NCBI GenBank assembly: GCA_011523545.1
Contig: WTGN01000050.1
Coordinates: 1-33,578, forward strand
DNA length: 33,578 bases
Direction: 5' to 3'
Source: Chloroflexota bacterium
GTDB taxonomy: Bacteria; Chloroflexota; Anaerolineae; Aggregatilineales; Phototrophicaceae
The number at the start of each line of letters is the position of its first letter. The first letter of the stretch is position 1. Below are positions 7,645-15,443 of the stretch, in pieces. The translations under genes were made by a program, and so were the position numbers. The notes beneath the pieces are model-generated. The model ran no database searches. It saw nothing but the letters and a program-made list of their open reading frames with translations, and was not told where the DNA came from.

Positions 7645-8460
7645 TTACCGATTCTTCAGCCACATCAACCAGTAGACCGGTCGGCTCAGCAGCCAGAGCA
7701 GCATCATCCTCGCGGGCCCGTGATGCTTGCGGCAGTAGACCAGCATATCGCGAAAAAAAATGTTAGTGGCCAGCCAATTGCGCGTCGATGACTTTTCATG
7801 ATGCCGGACGCGCGCCTCGGCCAGAAAACGCATCGGCTTCTGATGGCGCTGCGCCAAGCTCTCTTCCGGGAAATATAGAAGCAGATCATCATCCAGCCAG
7901 AGATCTTCGCACCGCATCATCGTGCAGGAGCCGGGGATGACGGCCACATCGCGGTCGCTGCGCCGGTCCCAATCGCCGTAGGTGAGCGCGCTTTGCAGCT
8001 CCCGCTTCAGCGTCGGCAGCAGAAAACCGAGCAGGCTGTAACTCATGAGCAGATTGCGAAAAGCGGGGATACGCGCGCAGGTGGGCTGGATTTCGCCGCT
8101 GGGAAAAGCCAGCTGGGCGGTCACGCCGACATAATTCGGGTGGTCCAGCAGGAAACGCCGCATCAGCGCCAACGTATCAGGCGCCACCTCGGTGTCAGGG
8201 TTAAGCAGCAGCAGGAAATCGGCGCTGGCCCGCGTGATGCCGATATTGTTGCCGCCGCAGAACCAGGTGTTCAGGCTCTGCGCCAGCAGCGTCGCCTCGG
8301 GAAAATCGCGGCGAACCATGTCCGCGCTGCCATCGGATGAGGCGTTATCGACAACGATGATTTCGAGATCAAGGCCGACGCTCGCCCGCAGCGACAGCAG
8401 ACAATCCCGCAGCAGATCGCGCGTGTTGTAGCTGACGATGACGACGGAAAGATCGGGCAT
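7645..8460 (-). CDS. Family 2 glycosyltransferase
   Basis: GT-A-fold inverting glycosyltransferase of the rhamnosyltransferase-like group, transferring a sugar from a nucleotide donor to a glycan or lipid acceptor. The start LSVVIVSYNTRDLLRDCL, then VVDNASSDGS and the metal/nucleotide segment LLLNPDTEV are diagnostic. A family-like GGNNIG precedes it and an LLYFPEESL acidic segment lies near the C-terminal third. The C terminus is hydrophobic with basic residues (LLWLLSRPVYWLMWL), which could give membrane association. ATG 8460 gives the canonical start; upstream codons to 8538 add non-family sequence. It lies alone, so the glycan is unknown. Confidence 0.88.
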   Translation of the reverse strand: MPDLSVVIVSYNTRDLLRDCLLSLRASVGLDLEIIVVDNASSDGSADMVRRDFPEATLLAQSLNTWFCGGNNIGITRASADFLLLLNPDTEVAPDTLALMRRFLLDHPNYVGVTAQLAFPSGEIQPTCARIPAFRNLLMSYSLLGFLLPTLKRELQSALTYGDWDRRSDRDVAVIPGSCTMMRCEDLWLDDDLLLYFPEESLAQRHQKPMRFLAEARVRHHEKSSTRNWLATNIFFRDMLVYCRKHHGPARMMLLWLLSRPVYWLMWLKNR

Positions 8461-8540
8461 GATGCGGCCATTCCCGCTGGCGGCTTCTTCGGTCAAGTTA
8501 GCACAAAGCAGTGCAGATGCAAGTTCGCCGAAGTCCAAAT

Positions 8541-8732
8541 TTGTAAGGGCGACTCACCGAGTCGCCCGTCTGCGAATTCGAATGACAGAAGACACGGTCC
8601 AATATCCGGTGTGCGTACGGGCGAGCCGCCGGCTCGCCCCTACAGACTGCTTATTTCGTACGAACGGGCGACCAGGTTGGGCGCCCCTACACATTGTTCA
8701 TTCAACGGGCGACCCAATGGCTCGCCCCTACA
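8541..8732. repeat. Cluster of four palindromic repeat copies
   Basis: The 8539-8835 gap holds four hairpins: about 8541-8568 (GGGCGACTCACCGAGTCGCCC), 8610-8645 (GGGCGAGCCGCCGGCTCGCCCC then TACAG), 8660-8692 (GGGCGACCAGGTTGGGCGCCCC then TACAC) and 8703-8732 (GGGCGACCCAATGGCTCGCCCC then TACAG). The first is in the GTA-first orientation, the other three in the opposite one. No gene is seen here. Confidence 0.8.
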
Positions 8733-8835
8733 GATCGCGATGAACTGTGCGTAAGCGCTCGGCGGCGTCTGGTTTTATCGCCACAACTCCGCTAGCATTC
8801 AACAAAGCATCACAAGTGATTTTGGGAGATAAACT

Positions 8836-9696
8836 ATGAAATTCGGAGTTGTATTCCCGCAGACGCAAATCGGCGCCGACCCGATCGTATTGCGCGACTT
8901 CGCGCAAGCGGCCGAGGGCATGGGTTATGATCACCTGCTGGCTTATGACCATGTGCTGGGCGCCAACCCCGAGCGGCCGGGCTGGAGCGGCGGCCGGCCC
9001 TACAATTACGAAGACATGTTCCACGAGCCCTTCACGCTCTTCTCGTGGATGGCCGGCTTCACCGAGACGATCGGCTTTATGACCGGCGTCCTCATTCTGC
9101 CGCAGCGGCAGACGGCGCTGGTGGCGAAACAGGCGACCCAGCTTGATCTGCTCTCCGGCGGACGCTTCCGCATGGGCATCGGCATCGGCTGGAATGAGGT
9201 CGAATACACCGCCCTGGGCTGCGACTTCAAGACGCGCGGCGCCCGCGTCGAAGAACAGATCGCCCTGCTGCGCGAATTATGGACGAAGGAACTGGTGACC
9301 TTTGACGGGCAATTCGACACGGTCGAAGACGCCGGCATCAATCCCTTGCCCGACAAGCCGATTCCCATTTGGATCGGGGGTTATGCCGATGTCGTCTTGC
9401 GGCGGGCCGGGCGCTTGAGCGACGGCTACCTGGCGCAGGAGGGGCCGGCGGAAGATGCCAAGCCGATGACCGACGCCTTCCTTGCTTATGCTGAAGAAGC
9501 GGGCCGCGCCGGGCAGGTCGGCCTGCATACGCGCCTGCGCACGGAGCATACGCCCGAAAGCGAATGGGAAGCGCTTGTCGCGGGCTGGCAGGAAATCGGC
9601 GCGACTGAGCTGGCGGTCTATCCGCACGGTGACACGCTTGATGAGTATCTGGCCCGGCTCCGGCGCTTCAAGGAGATGTTCGGCGTTTCCAATTGA
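8836..9696 (+). CDS. LLM-class (luciferase-like, probably F420-dependent) oxidoreductase
   Basis: TIM-barrel flavin/F420 oxidoreductase of about 286 residues. The start MKFGVVFPQTQIGADPIVLRD, the strand LLAYDHVLG, the segment VAKQATQLDLLSGGRFRMGIGIGWN and PIPIWIGGYADVVLRRAGRLSDGY are the standard blocks of this group. Whether the cofactor is F420 or FMN cannot be settled by eye; F420 is the usual case for this subgroup. The substrate is unknown. ATG 8836 follows GGGAGA at about 8 bases. The gene is flanked by palindromic repeats on both sides and has no operon partner. Confidence 0.9.
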   Translation: MKFGVVFPQTQIGADPIVLRDFAQAAEGMGYDHLLAYDHVLGANPERPGWSGGRPYNYEDMFHEPFTLFSWMAGFTETIGFMTGVLILPQRQTALVAKQATQLDLLSGGRFRMGIGIGWNEVEYTALGCDFKTRGARVEEQIALLRELWTKELVTFDGQFDTVEDAGINPLPDKPIPIWIGGYADVVLRRAGRLSDGYLAQEGPAEDAKPMTDAFLAYAEEAGRAGQVGLHTRLRTEHTPESEWEALVAGWQEIGATELAVYPHGDTLDEYLARLRRFKEMFGVSN

Positions 9697-9718
9697 CCGA
9701 TGAACCGTATGTGGCGGC

Positions 9719-9769
9719 GGGCGACATGATACCGCGCGTAGACACAGCGGTTCAGTCGCCCCTTCATAC
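9719..9769. repeat. Long-loop variant of the palindromic repeat
   Basis: GGGCGACAT and a degenerate GTCGCCCC arm flank about 30 bases that include ACCGCGCGTAGACAC. The reverse complement of this whole unit recurs with similar sequence at 13919-13967, so the inner segment is a conserved part of an element rather than random spacer. Confidence 0.6.
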
Positions 9770-9787
9770 ATTTGCACGCAAGAAAAC

Positions 9788-9814
9788 TGTAGGGGCGACC
9801 AACCTGGTCGCCCG
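9788..9814. repeat. GTAGGGGCGA palindromic repeat
   Basis: GTAGGGGCGACCA-ACC-TGGTCGCCC gives a perfect 9-base-pair stem with a three-base loop, in the GTA-first orientation, between the LLM gene and the permease gene. Confidence 0.8.
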
Positions 9815-9872
9815 TCGCGCGCGACAATGCCGCCGCCCAGGCAAAATACTTTGCCTCCTGCCGTGTCTAGCT

Positions 9873-9899
9873 CCCCCTCTCCCCTTGTGGGAGAGGGGG
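9873..9899. repeat. CCCCCTCTCCC/GGGAGAGGGGG hairpin upstream of the permease gene
   Basis: An 11-base-pair perfect stem (9873-9883 with 9889-9899) around CTTGT ends 25 bases before ATG 9925. It would be in the leader of any transcript from upstream and could slow ribosome access or act as an RNA-stability element. Confidence 0.7.
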
Positions 9900-9924
9900 C
9901 CGGGGGGTGAGGGGTAGACAAGCC

Positions 9925-12471
9925 ATGCCCTCGATCATCATCCGCCTCGCCCTGCGCTACATCAGCCGGCGGCTCTTCCAGAGCGGCATGTTCGTGCTCG
10001 GCGTCGCCCTGGGCGTGGCGGTGGTCGTCGCCATCGACATCGCGAACGGCTCGGCGGGGCGCGCCTTCACCCTCAGCAGCGAGAGCCTGGTCGGCCGCGC
10101 CACCCATCAAATCGTCGGCGGGCCCAGCGGCTTCGACTCGCGCCATTACACGCGCCTCCGCATCGAGGCCGGCATCAAGCAGAGCGCGCCAGTGGTGACC
10201 GAATTCCTGCGCGTCGATGGCAGCGACCGGGCTTTGCGGCTGCTCGGCGTCGATCCGCTGGTGGAGGAACCCTTTCGCTCCTACCTGGCGGATGAAAACG
10301 ATGAATTAGATTTCGCCGCGCTGAACCGGCTCATCGCCGAACCGGGCGCGGTTGTCATCAGCGAGGGCTTGGCCGGGCGGCTTGGGCTGGCGCTTGATGG
10401 CGAGCTGAGGCTCAGCGCCGGCGGTCGTTTCAGCGTTGCCCGCGTGGTCGGCATTTTGCGCCCGGCGGATAACGCCAGCCGCCAAGCCCTCGATGACCTG
10501 ATCATCAGCGATATCGCCAGCGCGCAAGAGATCGTCGGCTTTGACGGGCGCCTCAGCCGCATTGACCTCATCCTTGACGCTGACGAAGCCGAAGCGCTCG
10601 GCGCCGCGCTGCCGGCCGGCCTGCGCCTGCTCGATGTCAAGGAAAACAATTCGCTTGATCAGATGATCGCCGCCTTTGAGCTCAACTTGCAGGCGATGAG
10701 CCTGCTGGCGCTCGTTGTCGGGCTCTTCCTGATCTACAACACGGTGGCCTTCAGCGTCGTGCAGCGCCGCGGCGCGCTCGGCATTATGCGCGCGCTGGGC
10801 GCGACCCGCGGGCAGATATTCCGCTTCATCTTGCTGGAGGCCTTCATTCTGGGCTTGATCGGCGCCGTTCTGGGCTTGGCGCTGGGCATCATTTTCGGAC
10901 GCGGGGCGGTCGCCCTGGTCTCGCAGACGATCAGCGATCTCTACTTCAGCATCGATGTCCAGCGCATCAGCGTCTCGCCGCTGACTTTGCTGCAAGGCGC
11001 CCTCATCGGGCTGGGCGCGAGTTTGCTGGCGGCCGCCATCCCCTCTTGGGAAGCCACGAATACGCCGCCGGCCGGCGTGATGCGGCGCTCGGATGAGGAG
11101 GAACGGGCGCGGCGAATGCTGCCCCTGATCAGCGCCGGCGCGCTCGCCCTGGTATTGTTCGGCCTGCTGTTGCTGCTGGCGCCGGGCGGACTGGCGCTCA
11201 GCTTCGCCGCTCTGATGTGCATCATCGTCGGCGGCGCAATGTTCACGCCGGCTGCGATGCTGCTGCTGCTGCGCCTGCTGACACCGCTGTCGGCCGCTTG
11301 TTTCGGCGTGTTGGGACGGCTGGCGGCGCGCGCGGTCATTCGCTCGCTGAGCCGCAGCTCGGTGGCGGTCGCCGCCTTGACCATCGCTGTCAGCGTTATC
11401 GTCGGCGTCAGCGTCATGATCGGCAGCTTCCGCGGCACGGTCGCCGATTGGCTGCGCGCATCGCTGGGGGCGCAGATTTATGTTTCGCCGCCGCTCTTCG
11501 CCTCCAACAATGCCAGCGTCGATGTCGACCGCGCAGTGAAGGGGCTGGCGCTGACTGTGCCCGGCGTGCGGGCGGTCTCCTCCGCGCGCCATGTGAGCGT
11601 CGACGCGCCCGACTACCCGAATCTGCCGCCGGTCAATCTGCTGGCCAGCGACTTCGATATTGCCGGCGATAATCGGCGCTTCAAATGGTCGGCTGTTTCG
11701 GTCGCCGAACACCAGGCCGCCCTTGATGCCGGCCGCGTGATGGTCAGCGAGCCCTTCGCCTTCCGCCGCGGCATTGACGAAAGCAACAATCGCATCATCT
11801 TGAGCACCGACAGCGGACCGCAGGAATTCGAGATCTTCGGCGTCTATTACGATTACAGCACCGACCAGGGGGCGCTTTACATCGCGCGCTCGGTTTACGA
11901 TCGCTATTTCGTCGATCCCTTCATTAGTTCGCTGGGCGTCTTCACCGACGAGGATGCCGATGTCGCCGCCGTCATCGCCGGGCTGCGGGCGCGGCTGGCT
12001 GATTTTGATTTGCTGGTGCAAGACAACGCGAGTTTGCGGGCGGGCGCGCTGGACGTCTTCGACCGCACCTTCGCCATCACCGTCGCCTTGCGCCTGCTGA
12101 CGACGCTCGTCGCTTTCATCGGCATCCTGTCGGCGCTGATGGCCCTGCAATTGGAGCGCGCCCGCGAGTACGGCGTCATGCGCGCGACCGGCATGACCGC
12201 GGGCCAGCTGACGCGCTACGCCATCATCCAGACCGGGCTCATGGGGCTGGTCGCCGGACTGCTGGCATTGCCGATTGGCCTGGCGACATCGCTGGTCTTG
12301 ACCCATGTGATCAACCTGCGCTCCTTCGGCTGGTCGATGCAAGTCGCGCTGCAGCCGGCTTATTTCGCCGAAGCCTTGTTGGTGGCGCTGGCGGCGGCGC
12401 TGCTGGCGGGGCTGTATCCGGCACTGCTGCTCGGGCGGCTCCAACCGGCCGATGCCCTGCGCCGCGAGTGA
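9925..12471 (+). CDS. FtsX/MacB-type ABC transporter permease, two FtsX domains
   Basis: Membrane permease of about 848 residues of the ABC3 (FtsX/LolC/MacB) superfamily, which moves lipids, lipoproteins or peptides or applies force across the membrane. A transmembrane helix at about 20-40 is followed by a large extracytoplasmic domain. The first FtsX block lies at about 245-325 (FSVVQRRGALGIMRALGATR) and includes three membrane helices. More hydrophobic helices occur at about 395-450, then a second extracytoplasmic domain, then the second FtsX block at about 712-842 (REYGVMRATGMTAGQLTRY). The double layout resembles YbbP-like permeases. No ABC ATPase lies beside it, so its partner is encoded elsewhere. 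ATG 9925 is preceded by GAGGGG at about 12 bases; GTG 9907 is an alternative. Confidence 0.9.
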   Translation: MPSIIIRLALRYISRRLFQSGMFVLGVALGVAVVVAIDIANGSAGRAFTLSSESLVGRATHQIVGGPSGFDSRHYTRLRIEAGIKQSAPVVTEFLRVDGSDRALRLLGVDPLVEEPFRSYLADENDELDFAALNRLIAEPGAVVISEGLAGRLGLALDGELRLSAGGRFSVARVVGILRPADNASRQALDDLIISDIASAQEIVGFDGRLSRIDLILDADEAEALGAALPAGLRLLDVKENNSLDQMIAAFELNLQAMSLLALVVGLFLIYNTVAFSVVQRRGALGIMRALGATRGQIFRFILLEAFILGLIGAVLGLALGIIFGRGAVALVSQTISDLYFSIDVQRISVSPLTLLQGALIGLGASLLAAAIPSWEATNTPPAGVMRRSDEEERARRMLPLISAGALALVLFGLLLLLAPGGLALSFAALMCIIVGGAMFTPAAMLLLLRLLTPLSAACFGVLGRLAARAVIRSLSRSSVAVAALTIAVSVIVGVSVMIGSFRGTVADWLRASLGAQIYVSPPLFASNNASVDVDRAVKGLALTVPGVRAVSSARHVSVDAPDYPNLPPVNLLASDFDIAGDNRRFKWSAVSVAEHQAALDAGRVMVSEPFAFRRGIDESNNRIILSTDSGPQEFEIFGVYYDYSTDQGALYIARSVYDRYFVDPFISSLGVFTDEDADVAAVIAGLRARLADFDLLVQDNASLRAGALDVFDRTFAITVALRLLTTLVAFIGILSALMALQLERAREYGVMRATGMTAGQLTRYAIIQTGLMGLVAGLLALPIGLATSLVLTHVINLRSFGWSMQVALQPAYFAEALLVALAAALLAGLYPALLLGRLQPADALRRE

Positions 12472-12520
12472 GCGCCCGCGGTCTACCCCCCTCAATCCCC
12501 CCATAGCAATGGGGGGAAGC
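12472..12520. repeat. CCCCCCAT-AGCA-ATGGGGGG palindrome
   Basis: An 8-base-pair stem (12497-12504 with 12509-12516) sits within a longer block starting GCGCCCGCGGTCTACCCCCC just after the permease stop. The block recurs as its near-exact reverse complement at 21055-21110. It could act as a terminator-like or RNA-stabilising hairpin. Confidence 0.7.
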
Positions 12521-12604
12521 TGTATCGTACGGACAGGACTTGGGATCGTTGCCGATATCTCTGTAAGAAAGCCCAATAAATGCACTGCTTGCGCGCAAAC
12601 TAAG

Positions 12605-12672
12605 CTCCCCTTCCCTAGCTCGCTGGATGCCCGCCATTGAGATGGCGGGAAGGGGCCGGGGGGTGGGTGTAG
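12605..12672. repeat. CCCGCCAT-TGAG-ATGGCGGG palindrome
   Basis: A perfect 8-base-pair stem (12630-12637 with 12642-12649) has outer arms CTCCCCTTCC and GGAAGGGGC, followed by CCGGGGGGTGGG. It is the same palindrome type as 7586-7644 and lies 40 bases before the DinB gene. Confidence 0.7.
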
Positions 12673-12712
12673 TGGTCCCGAAAAGGCCCAAGTAATCACA
12701 GGAGGCGTCACA

Positions 12713-13192
12713 ATGAAAGGTCTTCCCCATGAATGGCTGATCGCAGGCTTGGAGAACTCGGCGAAAATCCTGGATCTCGCTCTGGCTGACGTCAGCCAGG
12801 AACAGGCGCGGACGGCGCGCGATGGCGACGATGGCTGGACTGTGTTGGAAGTCCTATGTCATCTGCGTGATTATCAAGACATCTTCGCCGATAGAATCCG
12901 GCGGATGCTGGAAGAAGAGGCGCCCGAATTCCGGCTCTACGACGAAAGCGCCCGGCTGGCGCTAGTGATCGACAATGACTATGCCAATCAGGATTTGCGC
13001 GCGGTCCTGGATCAATACCGCGTGAGGCGGCGCTGGCTGGTCGAGCGTCTATCCGCCGCGCCGGAAAGCGACTGGCTGTGTGAGGGGCGCTTCGCCGCTG
13101 ATGATGTGGTTGACGTGGAGATGGCGGTCGTCCATACGCTGCTGCACGATGCCACTCACACCGAGCAGATCGCGCGTGTGCTGAAACGATAA
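12713..13192 (+). CDS. DinB-family metal-binding protein
   Basis: Four-helix-bundle protein of the DinB/YfiT superfamily, 159 residues. Members bind a divalent metal and many are thiol-dependent transferases or of unknown function. The expected metal His residues are His50 (in VLEVLCHLRDY) and the HxxxH pair His145/His149 (HTLLHDATH). ATG 12713 has GGAGG 7 bases upstream, a strong ribosome site. It converges with the HEAT-repeat gene. Known members use mycothiol or bacillithiol, but nothing here ties it to either. Confidence 0.85.
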   Translation: MKGLPHEWLIAGLENSAKILDLALADVSQEQARTARDGDDGWTVLEVLCHLRDYQDIFADRIRRMLEEEAPEFRLYDESARLALVIDNDYANQDLRAVLDQYRVRRRWLVERLSAAPESDWLCEGRFAADDVVDVEMAVVHTLLHDATHTEQIARVLKR

Positions 13193-13208
13193 GCTCGGTT
13201 TCCGCGCT

Positions 13209-13242
13209 GGCGGCGCGTTCCGGAATTGCGGGCAGCGCCGCC
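13209..13242. terminator. GC-rich inverted repeat between convergent genes
   Basis: GGCGGCGC (13209-13216) pairs with GCGCCGCC (13235-13242) across an 18-base loop. It is placed between the DinB stop (13192) and the HEAT-repeat stop (13298). There is no U-run, so function as a terminator is only suggested by position. Confidence 0.35.
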
Positions 13243-13297
13243 TTCTACAGGCTTGGCTTTAGGCGGGCAATCAAGCGGAGCATCAGCATTGCGCGCG

Positions 13298-13810
13298 TCA
13301 GCTGTCTTCAAGGGCCGCCCGCGCCGCCGGGCTGTCAATGCGCTCCAATGCCTCGCGCGCCAATTTACGCACGCCCCCGTTGCCGTCGCGCAGGGAGAAT
13401 TTCAGCGCGGGAACTGCGCGCGCGCTGCCGATGCGGCCCAGCGCTTTGCAGGCGGCCCGCTTCACCGCGCTGCTGGGGTCGAAGAGCGCCCGCGTCAAAC
13501 CGGGCACCGACGGCGGACCAATCTTGATTAAGGCGCCGGTTATGGCCGCGCGCAGGAACATGTCGTGATCGCGCAGGGCATCCAGCAGGGCGGGCAGGGC
13601 GGCCTCCGCCTCGTCGCCGATCTGCCCCAGGGCCTTGGCCGCCAGGTAGCGCGTGCCGGGGTCGGCCTGGCGCAGCAGCTCGGTCAAGCGCGGAACCGCC
13701 GGCGCATAACGCGCTTCGCCCAGGCAGACGATGGCGGCGGCGCGCGCCTCCGCGTCTTCGCCATTCTGCAGCGCCCGCCAGGCTGCCGCCACTTTGTCGT
13801 TGAAGGTCAT
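13298..13810 (-). CDS. HEAT-repeat (PBS lyase-like) protein
   Basis: A 170-residue all-helical repeat protein. At least four units of about 31 residues can be seen, each with the pattern A-V-P-x-L-x-x-L-L followed by R-x-x-A-A-x-A-L-G-x-I-G (for example YLAAKALGQIGDEAEAALP and VKRAACKALGRIGSARAVP). Such short HEAT proteins serve as protein-protein scaffolds, and some belong to phycobilin-lyase-like families; no phycobilin context is present, so a scaffold role is likelier. ATG 13810 follows a weak GGGA site. No signal peptide. Confidence 0.85.
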   Translation of the reverse strand: MTFNDKVAAAWRALQNGEDAEARAAAIVCLGEARYAPAVPRLTELLRQADPGTRYLAAKALGQIGDEAEAALPALLDALRDHDMFLRAAITGALIKIGPPSVPGLTRALFDPSSAVKRAACKALGRIGSARAVPALKFSLRDGNGGVRKLAREALERIDSPAARAALEDS

Positions 13811-13860
13811 CTTGTATCCCAGTTTTGCGCGAATCGCTTTGATTCTAACCGATGCCAGTC

Positions 13861-14019
13861 TGTTGTGCGTACGGGCGAGCCGACGGCTCGCCCCTACCGT
13901 ACCATTTACATGAGTCGTCGTAGGGGCGATAGAACCGCAGTGTCTACGCGCGGTACAATGTCGCCCGAACCGATCCTAGCCTGTTGTGCGTACGGGCGAG
14001 CCGACGGCTCGCTCCTACC
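13861..14019. repeat. Three palindromic repeats, the last one entering the M23 peptidase gene
   Basis: Copies lie at 13861-13897 and 13982-14019. Both begin TGTTGTGCGTACGGGCGAGC, both have the stem GGGCGAGCC/GGCTCG, and they differ by one base over more than 30. Between them, 13919-13967 is the long-loop variant (GTAGGGGCGAT ... GTCGCCC). The last copy provides the TAG stop of the peptidase gene at 14015-14017. Confidence 0.8.
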
Positions 14020-15223
14020 AGCCTATCCCCGAAGTCGACGCCGGGTCCTGCGGCTGATTCTGGAAGCGGATCTCGAAATGCAGATGCGGGCCGGACGAGT
14101 TGCCGGTGCTGCCGACGTAGCCGATGATCTGCCCGGCGCCGACGGTCTGGCCGCAGCGCACGGCGGTGCTGCTCATGTGACCATAAAGCGTCGACCAGGG
14201 ACCATGGCCGATGACAACGGTGGAGCCGTAGCCCCAGTTGTTCCAGCCGGCATAGAGAATGGGCCCGCCATTGGCCGCGTAAATCGGCGTGCCGGTCGGC
14301 GCCGCGATGTCGATGCCGCTATGCCCGGCGTAGTAGCCGCGGACGAAGGTGCCGTTGGGCAGCGGATTGACCCAGCGCGTGCCGCCGCCGGAGCGCGCGC
14401 CGCAGCTGAAGCGGCTGCCGGGGTCGAAGGCGACCACATTGCCGGCGCCATCCTGCTGCACGGGCGCGTTCCAGGTGATGATCTCGCCTTCGCCGCCGGG
14501 GACGAAGAGGCGCGTGCCGCTGGGCAGCAGGGTTTCCGGCGCGATGTCGGGCAGCTCGTTGGCCGGCGAGTCAATGATGGCGTAGGGGTCATCGACGCCG
14601 TATTGGGCGGCGATGGCGCGGATGTCTTTGCTCTGCGTGCGGATGACGCGGTGGCAGGCGCCGTCGACCGGCGGAATGTTGACGACATCGCCGGGCCGCA
14701 ACACCAGCGCCAGCCGGTAATCATTGCACCAGGCGATCGATTCCTTTTTCAAGCCGAAGCGATTGGCGATGCCGGCGATGGTATCGCCGCGCTGGGCGAC
14801 AATGCTGGTCATCCGCGAGCGGGCGCGGTTGGTGATGAGCGTGAAGGGGTCATAATTCAAGCCCTCGTCACTGGCGGGATCGGGCGGCGTCGCCAGCAAT
14901 TCGAAGATCTGCGCCGGACTGATTGTCGGCCGCTCGTCGGGGCCTGCAGGGTCTTGCGGCGCGCGCTCGGCGTCATCCGCGATGACGGTGTCCGTCCGGA
15001 CTGTCGGCCCGGGCCGCTCCAGCGCCTCGGTGGCGACGGGCGGGCTGGCCACGCTGACGGGCGGCGCAGTGAAGACAAGGACGGCGGCGGCTAGCGTCAG
15101 GCAGAGGGCGGCGAGCAAGCAAAAGCAGCCGACCAGTCGACGCCAGCGTGGAAGCGCCTCCGCACCTGCGTGTGGCGAAACCAGCTTTGGCCCGCTGCGG
15201 CGGTATGTACGGCGTCGACGCAT
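14015..15223 (-). CDS. Membrane-anchored LysM and M23 (LytM) peptidase
   Basis: Predicted cell-wall endopeptidase or division-associated LytM factor of 402 residues. A basic N terminus and one membrane helix (about 29-52) place the rest outside the membrane. A LysM-type glycan-binding domain covers about 138-185 (VAQRGDTIAGIANRFGL ... LRPGDVVNIPP), followed by a second weaker LysM-like segment to about 243. The zinc-peptidase domain keeps His301 and Asp305 (HSGID), His349 (LYGHM) and His380/His382 (GPHLHFEI), so it looks active. ATG 15223 has GGAG 5 bases upstream. The TAG stop is donated by the adjoining repeat. Confidence 0.93.
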   Translation of the reverse strand: MRRRRTYRRSGPKLVSPHAGAEALPRWRRLVGCFCLLAALCLTLAAAVLVFTAPPVSVASPPVATEALERPGPTVRTDTVIADDAERAPQDPAGPDERPTISPAQIFELLATPPDPASDEGLNYDPFTLITNRARSRMTSIVAQRGDTIAGIANRFGLKKESIAWCNDYRLALVLRPGDVVNIPPVDGACHRVIRTQSKDIRAIAAQYGVDDPYAIIDSPANELPDIAPETLLPSGTRLFVPGGEGEIITWNAPVQQDGAGNVVAFDPGSRFSCGARSGGGTRWVNPLPNGTFVRGYYAGHSGIDIAAPTGTPIYAANGGPILYAGWNNWGYGSTVVIGHGPWSTLYGHMSSTAVRCGQTVGAGQIIGYVGSTGNSSGPHLHFEIRFQNQPQDPASTSGIGW

Positions 15224-15365
15224 GATGACTCCGGCTCGGCGAAAATGGTCAACCTAGCCTAACGGACTTGAGCGGGCCGGTCAAGCAAACGAAGGGGAGG
15301 CGTCAGGCGCATCGCGTCACATCGAAAACGCGCGCAACCGGACTGACATCACGCGCGTCAGTCGT

Positions 15366-15443
15366 TTGTAGGGGCGATCTACCAGGTCGCCCGACAGATA
15401 AAAGTGGATCTTGCCGGGGGCGATACAATCGCTCGCCCCTACA
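15366..15443. repeat. Composite palindromic repeat with facing units
   Basis: The left unit is TGTAGGGGCGATCTACCAGG then TCGCCC. The right unit is GGGGGCGATACAATCGCTCG then CCCCTACAT. As at 2010-2083, the outer ends are inverted copies (TGTAGGGGCGA against TCGCCCCTACA). The right edge supplies the stop codon of the beta-propeller gene. The flanks 15224-15365 hold nothing else I can support. Confidence 0.8.

Noticed and set aside
10306..12711. An 801-codon open frame on the minus strand opposite the FtsX-type permease
   Set aside because: It is the antisense shadow of a well-supported gene. Its Gln/Arg/Asp-rich translation has no domain and is typical of reversed high-GC coding DNA.
13861..14019. 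Spaced repeats as a possible CRISPR array
   Set aside because: The units are palindromic, occur in both orientations, have irregular spacing and are scattered through the window; there are no cas genes.
13565..15094. A 509-codon plus-strand frame opposite the HEAT-repeat and M23 peptidase genes
   Set aside because: It spans two genes and a repeat-filled gap in antisense and shows no recognisable protein features.
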